Source: an uncultured Methylococcaceae bacterium
GTDB taxonomy: Bacteria; Pseudomonadota; Gammaproteobacteria; Methylococcales; Methylomonadaceae
DNA length: 56,804 nt
Direction: 5' to 3'
NCBI GenBank assembly: GCA_913056195.1
Contig: CAJXMF010000010.1
Coordinates: forward strand, 1 to 56,804
Shown: positions 1 to 7,611 of the stretch, piece after piece
Position numbering within the stretch: position 1 is the first letter of the stretch
Layout: every line of letters begins with the position of its first letter
Translations under genes and position numbers: made by a program
Notes under the pieces: model-generated
The model's input: the letters and a program-made list of their open reading frames with translations, nothing else
Database searches by the model: none
What the model was told of the DNA's origin: nothing

Positions 1-416
1 AAGATAGATAACATGTTTATTTCTGGGAAATCTTCTAAAATGAAGCTCGCGTGGTTTGGCTTTATTGCTTCTTTTATGACAAGATTTGCCGGTAATTCGG
101 ATTTTCTATATGGTGCTGGTGTCCCCGGTAACGCGCAAAAAGCCGGTGTGGTATAAAGTTTACTTTTGCGCAAGGCTTTATAAAGTATTTTTGAGTCCTC
201 AATCGGTGGTTCAAATGATGACCATAAAATTCCACTGAAGCCGGGTTTTCCAGGTTTTAATCGTTTGTTTTTTGGGTTCGTTTTAAGTACGTTGTTGAAA
301 TAAAGCAGTTCAAATATTACTAAGATCGGTTCCGTATCTTTTAGATTTGTTCTTAATTCAGAAACGAATTGACTTCCTAATTCGTTAAGGGCTGTTTTGA
401 GGTTAGATTTACTCAT
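1..416 (-). CDS. Hypothetical protein, island paralogue A (cut by the window edge)
   Basis: This open frame starts at the ATG at 416-414 and runs off the left edge without a stop; 138 codons are visible. An AAGGT motif lies just ahead of the start, and the upstream paralogue ends only 8 bases before it. I do not recognise the family. The protein is plainly a paralogue of the next two genes: it shares an SNL motif at residues 4-6, an NPKN motif, a PP motif in the middle, an LY motif, and an LEDFPE motif near the visible end. There is no signal peptide and no membrane segment. The function is unknown. The family similarity and the clean open frame make me fairly sure it is a real gene. Confidence 0.7.
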   Translation of the reverse strand, partial: MSKSNLKTALNELGSQFVSELRTNLKDTEPILVIFELLYFNNVLKTNPKNKRLKPGKPGFSGILWSSFEPPIEDSKILYKALRKSKLYTTPAFCALPGTPAPYRKSELPANLVIKEAIKPNHASFILEDFPEINMLSI

Positions 417-424
417 TTTTACCT

Positions 425-877
425 TTAGGTTGTGTGGCTCGCCTTTTCAAAAACGTCGGCATATTGATAGTTTATTTGTTCTATATTATGTCCACTTAAA
501 GCTGATAGAACTTGTACTTCTTTTGGGAGGTCTTCAAAGGCTGTTCTTGTGCAGTGGCTTGATATAAATATTTCTGAGGGTGTTCCTTTATCATGGATTT
601 TAAAAATCCCAGGGTGTACATAAAGACCGTTTTTAGATAAGATTTTGGATAGCCCTTCTTTGGGCGGTGGGGCTATTGCGGCCCATAAAGTGCCGATAAA
701 TAAATCTTTTTTCTGGTTTTTGGGGTTAATTTCTGAGCCAATAATCTTTGACCAGCCTGCGATTTTTAGTCGTAGTACTAACATAATAAGTTTCTGCTTA
801 CCTAGATCTGCTTGGACTTCGGTGACGAGTTGATCTCCCATTTTTTTAAGGCCAGCCTCCAGGTTTGATTTGTTCAT
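425..877 (-). CDS. Hypothetical protein, island paralogue B
   Basis: A 150-residue soluble protein of no family I recognise. It has a strong AGGAGG ribosome site ahead of its ATG. It is the middle copy of three tandem paralogues: the start is MNKSNL, followed by an amphipathic N-terminal stretch, NPKN near residue 52, PPPKE near 72, LSKNGLYVH near 81, and FEDLPKE near 114. The conserved core suggests one compact domain of about 130 residues. It lies 15 bases after paralogue C and 8 before paralogue A, so the three are probably on one transcript. Base composition is A+T-rich compared with the housekeeping genes that follow pth. Confidence 0.75.
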   Translation of the reverse strand: MNKSNLEAGLKKMGDQLVTEVQADLGKQKLIMLVLRLKIAGWSKIIGSEINPKNQKKDLFIGTLWAAIAPPPKEGLSKILSKNGLYVHPGIFKIHDKGTPSEIFISSHCTRTAFEDLPKEVQVLSALSGHNIEQINYQYADVFEKASHTT

Positions 878-892
878 ATAAAAACCTCCTGT

Positions 893-1330
893 TTAATGTG
901 TTGGGTTTTCGTATTGGCGATCTATCTTTTTAGGCCTCTTATTCTCTAAGGCAATAAGGGTTCGTATTTCTGGAAAATCCTCTAAGAATACTTTTGCATA
1001 GTGCCTTATTGTGAGGGTTTGTAGTGGGGCCTTTTCGTCGGATTTTTTTATAATTCTACCTGCCATGTGTACATATAATCCCCCCTTAGATAGGATTGTG
1101 TGTGTGTTTTCCTTGGGGGGTGGGCAGAAAGTGGCTTTTATAGTCCCGAAATACCCCATTGTTACTGTGCGCTTATGGATGTTTTTTGGGTTGGGCCGAG
1201 TTATTTTTGATAAATAGCCTAATTTTAATGATAAAGAGATAAGATTTGTTTCGGGTAAGTTGTCTTTAATTTCTGTGATAATCGTATCTTCTAATTGGTC
1301 AATGGCTTTGTCGAGGTTTGATATATTCAT
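893..1330 (-). CDS. Hypothetical protein, island paralogue C
   Basis: A 145-residue protein, the first in transcription order of three tandem paralogues. Shared landmarks are MNISNL at the start, NPKN near residue 47, PPPKEN near 70, LSKGGLYVH near 80 and LEDFPEI near 116. The start overlaps the end of the zinc-ribbon gene by 32 bases, which suggests coupled translation. No signal peptide, membrane segment or known catalytic motif is visible. Three diverged neighbours of one family point to repeated duplication, as is common in phage or mobile gene sets. The function cannot be stated. Confidence 0.72.
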   Translation of the reverse strand: MNISNLDKAIDQLEDTIITEIKDNLPETNLISLSLKLGYLSKITRPNPKNIHKRTVTMGYFGTIKATFCPPPKENTHTILSKGGLYVHMAGRIIKKSDEKAPLQTLTIRHYAKVFLEDFPEIRTLIALENKRPKKIDRQYENPTH

Positions 1331-1517
1331 CTATTGCGCTCTCTATGAGTTTTTTTCTTAGCCTTTCGCGGACTGATGGCCCGGGCCTGTGTCGACAATG
1401 TTGGCATACGATGCAAACCCAGTTATCAATTGCGATGATTGAGTATGTTGTTGCCTCTTTTTTGCACAGCATACAAGGCAGCTTTGTTTCTTTTGATATG
1501 GCGATTTCGTTATTCAT
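1299..1517 (-). CDS. Small zinc-ribbon-like protein
   Basis: A 72-residue protein with five cysteines spaced as a probable metal site: CxxC at residues 15-18 and CxxCxxC at 35-41. A basic stretch rich in arginine and lysine follows (residues 42-57). This layout is typical of small zinc ribbons that bind nucleic acid or protein, but no specific family is recognised. The ATG lies inside the end of the preceding gene (8-base overlap), and the stop lies inside paralogue C, so it sits in a tightly packed polycistron. Metal binding is inferred from cysteine spacing alone. Confidence 0.62.
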   Translation of the reverse strand: MNNEIAISKETKLPCMLCKKEATTYSIIAIDNWVCIVCQHCRHRPGPSVRERLRKKLIESAIDEYIKPRQSH

Positions 1518-1728
1518 CTTTTTCTTCTAGGTCTTTTAATAGCATTACAGCTTTATACATGGAGTCTGTGATTGCAGTTTCCTTGTTACTTAGTTGTACA
1601 TATACTTTGTTTTTCTTAGGCTTAATTCTCTTTAGCGTCCAAGTGATGTCTTTGTGCTCTTCTCTTGGTGGATTTGACGATAATATTACTTTTTGGCTTT
1701 TTGTGATTAGATACATTCTAGGGGTCAT
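1510..1728 (-). CDS. Small hypothetical protein of the pth-linked island
   Basis: A 72-residue basic protein, with a run of lysines near residues 37-41 and an acidic C-terminal tail (LEEKDE). A GGAAAA site lies ahead of the ATG. It begins 16 bases after the stop of the upstream start-less frame and overlaps the following zinc-ribbon gene by 8 bases. No domain is recognised. The packed arrangement and ribosome site argue for a real gene; low complexity and short length leave some doubt. Confidence 0.55.
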   Translation of the reverse strand: MTPRMYLITKSQKVILSSNPPREEHKDITWTLKRIKPKKNKVYVQLSNKETAITDSMYKAVMLLKDLEEKDE

Positions 1729-1744
1729 AGTGTTTTCCTACAGC

Positions 1745-1969
1745 TTATAGTTTAATTAGTGAGTCTTTCCAGTTTTTTGGCCTGTTGTTGGGGGCGGCGG
1801 TGTGATAAGCTAAACTGCGTCTTCCGGCGGTACCCCATCGAGCTTCTAGTACTATTTCTGGTTTATCTCTATAAAAATATACATCCCCGTTTGGGTCTGT
1901 AGCTATCCAGTGTGCCCAGAATGGGCAGCATAGCTCAAGTTCAATTTCTACTTTTATTTTTGTTGTTAT
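1745..1969 (-). pseudogene. Start-less small reading frame overlapping the pth stop
   Basis: A frame of 74 codons reads cleanly from beside the pth stop to a TAA at 1747-1745. The translation looks like a genuine protein: it contains CCPFWAHWIATDPNGDVYFY and later EARWGTAGRRS, and is rich in Trp and Tyr. The motif of a Trp, then IATD, Asn-Gly and an aromatic run resembles small phage-encoded proteins as I remember them (inference, not checked). There is no ATG, GTG or TTG ahead of the conserved part. The frame opens after an in-frame TAG inside pth. An ATA codon at 1969-1967 overlaps the pth TAA. It may be a 5'-truncated remnant, use a rare start such as ATA or ATT, or be reached by frameshifting from pth. 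Confidence 0.5.
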
Positions 1970-2541
1970 TTGCCTCTACTATTAAATTCTGTCATTACCC
2001 GTTCCATATCGCCTCTTGCAATTTCTGGCAACAGAGCCTCAACACAATCGGCAATATCTTGTATAACTTTTAGCTCCGATGTTGTTGCAGTGGATAACAC
2101 ATAATTCGCAACATCTTTACCTTGCGAAGGACGACCTATACCGATGCGCAGGCGATAAAAATCACGACTTCCAATTTTTTGAATAATATCTCTGAGCCCA
2201 TTATGACCGGCATGGCCACCCGCTTTCTTTAAACGCGCCACGCCTGACTCAAAATCTAATTCATCATGCACAACCAAAATTTCATCCGGTGAAATCTTAT
2301 AATAGCGAGCCAGCTTAGCGACCGCATCACCACTTTTATTCATAAACGTAACGGGCTTTTGTAACAACACTTTACAGCCCGACGCATTAATCTCAGAAAC
2401 TTCCGAATTAAAACGAGATTCTAGACGCCAACACCCAAATAAATTAGAGCTCACCCTATCTAAAACCAAAAACCCGGCATTATGCCGGGTTTTTTCATAT
2501 TGCGATCCAGGATTACCCAGACCAACAATCAACTTAATCAT
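1966..2541 (-). CDS. pth: Peptidyl-tRNA hydrolase
   Basis: Cleaves the ester bond of peptidyl-tRNA released from stalled ribosomes, recycling tRNA in the cytoplasm. At 191 residues it has the usual family length. Visible family signatures are LIVGLGNPGSQYEKTRHNAG at residues 4-23, with the catalytic His of the TRHNAGF motif, then FMNKSGDAV, the HDELDF motif and GGHAGHNGLRDI. The gene starts 2 bases after rplY, which it follows in many gammaproteobacteria. The usual next gene, ychF, is absent here and an A+T-rich island begins instead. A terminator-like palindrome lies inside the first part of this coding region. Confidence 0.97.
   Translation of the reverse strand: MIKLIVGLGNPGSQYEKTRHNAGFLVLDRVSSNLFGCWRLESRFNSEVSEINASGCKVLLQKPVTFMNKSGDAVAKLARYYKISPDEILVVHDELDFESGVARLKKAGGHAGHNGLRDIIQKIGSRDFYRLRIGIGRPSQGKDVANYVLSTATTSELKVIQDIADCVEALLPEIARGDMERVMTEFNSRGK
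2468..2494 (-). terminator. Terminator-like palindrome inside pth
   Basis: The arms CCCGGC and GCCGGG (with further A-T pairs outside) frame a loop of about 5 bases. On the pth sense strand the hairpin is followed by TTTTTGGTTTT; on the other strand it is followed by six T. It encodes the conserved TRHNAGF part of Pth, so it may simply be a by-product of codon choice. It has the form of an intrinsic terminator about 70 bases into the gene. Activity is not established. Confidence 0.35.
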
Positions 2542-2543
2542 TT

Positions 2544-3176
2544 CTATTCTTCAGCTGCAGGCGATTCTGCTTCCTCTTCTTCGCTCGCAACTTCTTCGCC
2601 ACGTGCCTTGATCACCTGAACAACAACCAAATCATGATCTGGGCCATGCGCCAGCTCAGGAATCTCAACATCTTCAGGCAATTTCAAATCTGATAAATGC
2701 AGCGACTCTCCTATATCCAAATCAAGCAAATCAACCTCAACAAATTCTGGAAGATCTGCAATCAGACAACTTACTTCAACATCCACCATAACATGGCTGA
2801 CGACGCCGCCCATCTTGACACCCTTACATTTCTCTTCATTAATAAAATGCAATGGCACATGCATCCGCACCTTGTGTGTCGCATCTACGCGCAAAAAATC
2901 AGCGTGCAACACAATCGGTTTAGCTGGATGACGCTGCAAATCTTTCAGCAATACCTTTTCTTTTTTCCCATCAATCTCAATATTCAAGATACTGGAATAA
3001 ACGGCCTCACGATCAAGATGCTTTAATAAATCACTATGCTTGAGCATCAAGTTAATTGATTCACCGCCGCCACCATAGATAACGGCAGGCACTTTTCCTT
3101 GCCGACGAGCTACCTTAGCAGCACTTCTTCCGGATGTGTCACGACTCTCAGCGACAAACTCAAACACATTAGACAT
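2544..3176 (-). CDS. rplY: Large ribosomal subunit protein bL25 (CTC form)
   Basis: Binds 5S rRNA in the central protuberance of the 50S subunit. The 210-residue length marks the long CTC form: an N-terminal L25 beta-barrel domain (about residues 1-95, beginning EFVAESRDTSGRSAAK) and a C-terminal beta domain (about 100-185), then an acidic tail of Glu and Ala. The ATG has a good GGAGAG site ahead of it. It lies between prs and pth, the usual gammaproteobacterial order. Confidence 0.96.
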   Translation of the reverse strand: MSNVFEFVAESRDTSGRSAAKVARRQGKVPAVIYGGGGESINLMLKHSDLLKHLDREAVYSSILNIEIDGKKEKVLLKDLQRHPAKPIVLHADFLRVDATHKVRMHVPLHFINEEKCKGVKMGGVVSHVMVDVEVSCLIADLPEFVEVDLLDLDIGESLHLSDLKLPEDVEIPELAHGPDHDLVVVQVIKARGEEVASEEEEAESPAAEE

Positions 3177-3216
3177 CTTTCTCTCCAGGACTTGCTTTAC
3201 AAGTATTTATACACAT

Positions 3217-4170
3217 TTAATCTACATAAAGTGAACTGACTGATTCACTTGCTGCAATACGACGAATCGTCTCAGCCAACATCTCAGCTACACTCAACTG
3301 CCTTATTTTATCAATTTTTTTTAACTCATCAGTCAACGGAATAGTATCGGTCACAACCAATTCATCCAACACCGACGAGGAAACATTTGCTGCTGCATTT
3401 CCGGATAAAACCGGATGCGTACAATAGGCAACCACCTTCAAAGCCCCTCGACTTTTAAGCGCTTTTGCCGCATGACACAATGTCCCGGCCGTATCAACCA
3501 AATCATCAATCATGATACAGGTTCGCCCCGAAACATCGCCGATAATATGCATAATTTCGGATACATTCGCTCTCGGTCTGCGCTTATCGATAATCGCAAG
3601 ATCCGCATCACCCAAGCGCTTTGCCAAGGCCCTGGCCCTGACCACGCCCCCAACATCAGGCGAAACCACAATCAAATTTTCGTATTTTTGCCGCCACACA
3701 TCACCAAGCAAAATTGGCGAGGCATAAACATTATCGACAGGTATTGAAAAAAAACCCTGTATTTGATCAGCATGCAAATCGACCGTCAATACACGATCAG
3801 CACCCGCCTGATCAATCATATCAGCCACCATTCGAGCCGTAATCGGCACCCTGGCTGACCGGGACCGTCTATCCTGTCGAGCATATCCATAATAAGGAAT
3901 TACCGCTGTTATACGTAATGCTGACGCCCTTTTCAAGGCATCAATCATAATCAGCAATTCCATTAAGTTTTCATTTGTAGGTGAGCACGTCGGCTGAATG
4001 ACAAAAACATCTTTGCCACGCACATTTTCTTCTATCTCAACTACAACTTCCCCATCACTAAATCTCCCTACCGTCGCCATTCCAAGCCGCATATTCAGCT
4101 TTCTGACAATACCTTCAGACAATGCTCTGTTGGCATTACCCGAGAATACCATCATCGTGGCATTATTCAT
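3217..4170 (-). CDS. prs: Ribose-phosphate pyrophosphokinase
   Basis: Makes phosphoribosyl pyrophosphate from ribose 5-phosphate and ATP, feeding purine, pyrimidine, histidine, tryptophan and NAD synthesis. At 317 residues it has the family length. It shows the DGE motif ([12 protein letters not shown]) near residues 37-48, the flexible loop around YARQDRRSR, the [12 protein letters not shown] region near 129-140, and the PRPP-binding signature [12 protein letters not shown] near 215-226. It follows tRNA-Gln and precedes rplY on the same strand. The PRPP-loop sequence is complete and no key residue appears to be missing. Confidence 0.97.
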   Translation of the reverse strand: MNNATMMVFSGNANRALSEGIVRKLNMRLGMATVGRFSDGEVVVEIEENVRGKDVFVIQPTCSPTNENLMELLIMIDALKRASALRITAVIPYYGYARQDRRSRSARVPITARMVADMIDQAGADRVLTVDLHADQIQGFFSIPVDNVYASPILLGDVWRQKYENLIVVSPDVGGVVRARALAKRLGDADLAIIDKRRPRANVSEIMHIIGDVSGRTCIMIDDLVDTAGTLCHAAKALKSRGALKVVAYCTHPVLSGNAAANVSSSVLDELVVTDTIPLTDELKKIDKIRQLSVAEMLAETIRRIAASESVSSLYVD

Positions 4171-4208
4171 TTAAAGAACCCCTAAAGAGATTTATTTATG
4201 GAGATAAA

Positions 4209-4283
4209 TGGCTGGGCTGCCAGGATTCGAACCTGGGTATGCGGAGATCAAAACCCCGTGCCTTACCGCTTGGCGACAGCCCA
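4209..4283 (-). tRNA. tRNA-Gln (anticodon TTG)
   Basis: A 75-base tRNA read on the minus strand, starting TGGGCTG and ending CAGCCCAGCCA with the CCA encoded. The acceptor arms TGGGCTG and CAGCCCA pair completely. The D arm carries GCCAAGCGGTAAGGC, the anticodon loop TTTTGAT gives TTG for Gln, and the T arm contains GGTTCGAATCC. Its place between ispE and prs is the usual one in pseudomonad-like gammaproteobacteria. No integrase or attachment duplication was seen beside it. Confidence 0.97.
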
Positions 4284-4302
4284 ATATTTGAATTTAAAAC
4301 AA

Positions 4303-5178
4303 TTAATAATGCTTTAATTTTTGATGGAGCGGCGAAATATTCTGACCCTTTGTCAAAAATACCTGCCAATCACCCTGCAAAGCTGCAACTGCTTTTTCTG
4401 CCTCTTGTTTTTTATCAAAAGCGGCAAAAACACATGCCCCCGTCCCTGTCAGCCTTGCCTCTGAAAAAGCACTCAAGCTTTTCAACGCCTTATCAACTGC
4501 TTGATATTTTCTGCGAACCACTTCGAGACAATCATTCCTGTTGTCCCCCGCTAGAAAGTCGCATATTCTGATGGATTTACTATCTCTTGTCAAATTTTTA
4601 TTTAAAAAAATTTCACCTGTATCCACATGATCCTCAGGCTTAATGACAACATACCAGGACTCAGGCACGTCAAAAGCACTTAATTTTTCACCGACACCCT
4701 CAGCCCAAGCCGCTTTACCAAACACAAAAACGGGCACATCAGCCCCAAGCGCCAAACCCATTGACATCAGCTTTTCAATCGACAACTCCAGCTGCCATAA
4801 ATGATTCAACACTAATAACGTGGTTGCCGCATCAGAGCTTCCGCCGCCCAGACCACCACCCATTGGCAATCTTTTGTCAATCTCAATACTAACGCCTTGC
4901 CGACACCCCGTTTCCTGCTTTAATAACCGTGCAGCCCGCACCGTCAAATCTTCGTTCTCCGACACGCCGGGAATCGTTTTTTCAAGCCGAACAACATCCT
5001 CGCTCAAAGAATGAAACGTAATCCAGTCACACAAATCCAGCATCTGAAAAACAGTCTGCAACAAATGATAACCATCTTCTCTTCTTCCAATGATTCTGAG
5101 CATCAAATTCAGTTTTGCTGGCGCCGGCCACGACTCATCCCAGCCTGATTGCCGCACACTATTCATTTTATGTTCCAT
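4303..5178 (-). CDS. ispE: 4-diphosphocytidyl-2-C-methyl-D-erythritol kinase
   Basis: GHMP-family kinase that phosphorylates the 2-hydroxyl of CDP-methylerythritol in the non-mevalonate isoprenoid pathway. The 291-residue protein shows WPAPAKLNLMLRI with the catalytic Lys-Asn region near residues 18-30, the GHMP glycine-rich loop PMGGGLGGGSSDAATTL near 105-121, and a C-terminal LTGTGACVFAAF motif. The start overlaps lolB by 16 bases. A second Met at codon 5 is a possible alternative start. Products feed quinone and undecaprenyl lipid synthesis. Confidence 0.96.
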   Translation of the reverse strand: MEHKMNSVRQSGWDESWPAPAKLNLMLRIIGRREDGYHLLQTVFQMLDLCDWITFHSLSEDVVRLEKTIPGVSENEDLTVRAARLLKQETGCRQGVSIEIDKRLPMGGGLGGGSSDAATTLLVLNHLWQLELSIEKLMSMGLALGADVPVFVFGKAAWAEGVGEKLSAFDVPESWYVVIKPEDHVDTGEIFLNKNLTRDSKSIRICDFLAGDNRNDCLEVVRRKYQAVDKALKSLSAFSEARLTGTGACVFAAFDKKQEAEKAVAALQGDWQVFLTKGQNISPLHQKLKHY

Positions 5179-5729
5179 TGATCCACAATAATTTTTATTT
5201 TTACCTGCTGATGATTCAAACGCATTTTTTTGGGCAAATAAAACGATCCGGCTTTTTGCAGCAAACTATATTCAACTTGCCATCCTGCCTGAAGAAAACC
5301 CTTATTATTCAACTCATAAGACAGCCTGGGGCTTGGCACGCCCAGCAACCAATAACGCAATGAATCTACTGGAACATTCACAGAAAAAAACGACTTAAAG
5401 ACCTTTTCAACAGGCTGGTAATATTTTTGCTGCCGATTGCCTTCGTCAACAATCACAATTTCCTTCCTGACCGTGATACGCACTCGACCCTGCCCAAACG
5501 GCCCTGTCAGTTCCAACACATCCTCGACATCCTGTTGATGCGTCCATAATAGAGAAGCACTAAATGACTCTTTTGGTGATCGAACGGCAACCCTGCCCTC
5601 TGCAACCCAATGCTCAAGCGAATAAAGCGCCTTTGGGTGCACTAACCCGTAATTTTCGACCGGCTTGACATTCTGCTGCGCACAGCCTTGAAAAAAAAGC
5701 AAAAACAGTCCACCCAGCCAATACAACAT
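5163..5729 (-). CDS. lolB: Outer-membrane lipoprotein receptor LolB
   Basis: Final receptor of the Lol pathway: accepts lipoproteins from LolA and inserts them into the outer membrane. The 188-residue protein has a short hydrophobic leader ending in FFQGC, giving a lipidated Cys at about residue 16, and a LolB-like open beta-barrel. Visible conserved parts are WVAEGRVAVR and the SASLLWTHQ region. It sits between the TPR lipoprotein gene and ispE, as in pseudomonads, and ends 16 bases inside ispE. Family assignment rests on sequence features and gene order together. Confidence 0.9.
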   Translation of the reverse strand: MLYWLGGLFLLFFQGCAQQNVKPVENYGLVHPKALYSLEHWVAEGRVAVRSPKESFSASLLWTHQQDVEDVLELTGPFGQGRVRITVRKEIVIVDEGNRQQKYYQPVEKVFKSFFSVNVPVDSLRYWLLGVPSPRLSYELNNKGFLQAGWQVEYSLLQKAGSFYLPKKMRLNHQQVKIKIIVDQWNIK

Positions 5730-5731
5730 GA

Positions 5732-7459
5732 TTATGAGTCATTCAAAAAACGCTTTTTAAAATCCAGCAAATATTTATCATCAGGATGTTTTTTCCAAGC
5801 CTCATCAAAAACCGCCTTCGCCTCATCATAAGCTTGCAGTTTCCACAAAATTTCTGCTAAATGCACAGCAATCTCGGTCTCCGGCTGCTTTTCATAGGCC
5901 TTACGAATTAACGTCAATGCCTGCTGCAAATCACCTTGTTTATATTTCAACCAACCATAACTATCAATAATCACCGCAGAATCAGGCTTTAAAGATAATG
6001 CCTTCTGCAAATATTTTTCCGCCTCTTGATAGCGATCCGTTTTCTCGACCAGGGTATAACCTAGTGCATTCAATGCTGCCGCATCATTCGGATTTTTTTG
6101 CAGGATTTTATGCAGATCCCGCTCCAGAACATCCAACTTATTAAGCTGTTCCGCGATCAATGCCCGCTCATACAGCAGATCTTTATTATCCGGGAATTGT
6201 TTCAAACCCTCTGATAACAAATCAAAGGCTTCCCGCTGTCGTCCAGTCGCATTATAGAGCTCTGATTTCAGCGATATTAACGCCATTTTCTTGTCTGGAA
6301 AATCACGCGCTAACGCCGATAACCTCGATTCAACCTGCTCAAACTGCTTCTGTTCCATCAACACCGAAACAGCCGCCAATCGCGCTTCAAATGCATAAGG
6401 CCCTTGTGTAATATGATCAAACCAGACCAAAGCCTCTTCAGGCCGTTCCTGCATTAAGGCAATCCGCCCCAGATAATAAGTCGCCTGCCCTTCCCAAGCC
6501 TTTTTATGGACCAGCTTGCGGAATATTTCTTTAGCATCGTCCAGTTTTTCTTCATTCAAATAGATCAACGCAATTGCAAATTGACTGTCAGTATCATCTT
6601 TATCGATATCGAGAATATCTCGATAAACATCAACAGCTTGATCGTATTTTTTAGCTTCCATATAAACTTGAGCCAGCATTTTCCTGAATTTAATATCGTC
6701 AGAATATTGATTGATCGCTTCCTGTAAATAGTGTTCCGCCAAATCTAATTTCCCCGTTCGCACACTAATTTTCACCCGCATAATGATTGCTTTTTTCCAA
6801 CCCGGCTGAATCGCCAATGCTTGATTGATAGCAACCATTGCCTGTTCATACTGCTGTCGTTTTGCGGCTAACAGCGCCTTAACGTAGAAAATTGACGCCT
6901 GCTCGGGATGTTGCGCGGCCAATTCATTTAAAATTGCCAGCATCTGATCTTCCCGACCATTTCGCGCCATCACTTTCGCCATTTCCAGCAAAACGGATTC
7001 AAAGCCAGCCGGATCCAATTTCAGATACGCATTCAACTGCTCAATCGCAAAGGCCTTATCAGCATTGCGCATAGCAGACAACAAGGCTATTTTTCGAGCG
7101 GACAAATTATCAGGATCGTCCTCCAACCACAACTGGACAGCTTGCTCAATCTTTTCCGGATCTTTTAAATACAAAGCAATCCGCGTTGCACGCTCGGCCA
7201 CACGCGGATCACGCGCCCGTTGCGCGGCCTGCAAATACGCATCCAGCGCCACATTGTACGCTTTCCGCTGACCTGCCAATTCACCCGCCAATAACAAATA
7301 CAAGGTATCGGGATCAATTGAGGTTTGTTTTTCAATTTTCGCAGATTTTTCCGTTTTCGGCGCCACAGATTTAACAACATCTTGTTCCGGCGCTTTTTTC
7401 GACACGCTCGAACACCCTGTAACGACGACCAACCCTGCTAACTTTATCCATTTTTTCAT
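5732..7459 (-). CDS. TPR-repeat lipoprotein (PA4667-like)
   Basis: A 575-residue lipoprotein made almost wholly of tetratricopeptide repeats. The leader ends in VVTGC, giving a lipidated Cys at residue 16. A charged linker follows, and TPR units run from about residue 50 to the end; the clearest are near 290-320 and 465-560, with repeats such as NALGYTLVEKT and DSYGWLKYKQGD. Proteins of this type lie beside lolB and opposite hemA in many gammaproteobacteria. The likely role is a scaffold for protein partners at the inner face of the outer membrane, but no specific partner can be read from the sequence. Its stop lies 2 bases before the lolB start. Confidence 0.88.
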   Translation of the reverse strand: MKKWIKLAGLVVVTGCSSVSKKAPEQDVVKSVAPKTEKSAKIEKQTSIDPDTLYLLLAGELAGQRKAYNVALDAYLQAAQRARDPRVAERATRIALYLKDPEKIEQAVQLWLEDDPDNLSARKIALLSAMRNADKAFAIEQLNAYLKLDPAGFESVLLEMAKVMARNGREDQMLAILNELAAQHPEQASIFYVKALLAAKRQQYEQAMVAINQALAIQPGWKKAIIMRVKISVRTGKLDLAEHYLQEAINQYSDDIKFRKMLAQVYMEAKKYDQAVDVYRDILDIDKDDTDSQFAIALIYLNEEKLDDAKEIFRKLVHKKAWEGQATYYLGRIALMQERPEEALVWFDHITQGPYAFEARLAAVSVLMEQKQFEQVESRLSALARDFPDKKMALISLKSELYNATGRQREAFDLLSEGLKQFPDNKDLLYERALIAEQLNKLDVLERDLHKILQKNPNDAAALNALGYTLVEKTDRYQEAEKYLQKALSLKPDSAVIIDSYGWLKYKQGDLQQALTLIRKAYEKQPETEIAVHLAEILWKLQAYDEAKAVFDEAWKKHPDDKYLLDFKKRFLNDS

Positions 7460-7547
7460 TGCTTCAGCTTACCTGATTTTTGTGCAAAAAAGTTTCTTCA
7501 TAGAACCTCAGAAAACACCATAGGTTCACATCATTATCCGATTCTAC

Positions 7548-7576
7548 TTGGTAAATCATTCTTTTTTCCTTAGAAT
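7548..7576 (+). promoter_or_regulatory. Probable sigma-70 promoter of hemA
   Basis: A -35 box TTGGTA (7548-7553) and a -10 box TAGAAT (7571-7576) are separated by exactly 17 bases, 35 bases ahead of the hemA start. Each hexamer is close to consensus. It lies in the 152-base space between the divergent TPR lipoprotein gene and hemA. Confidence 0.6.
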
Positions 7577-7611
7577 ACAGACATTTTTCCATTAAACATA
7601 GATAACACTCG

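Noticed and set aside
4209-4283. tRNA-Gln as an attachment site for the island
   Set aside because: The island is more than 2 kb away beyond prs, rplY and pth, and no duplicated tRNA end was seen.
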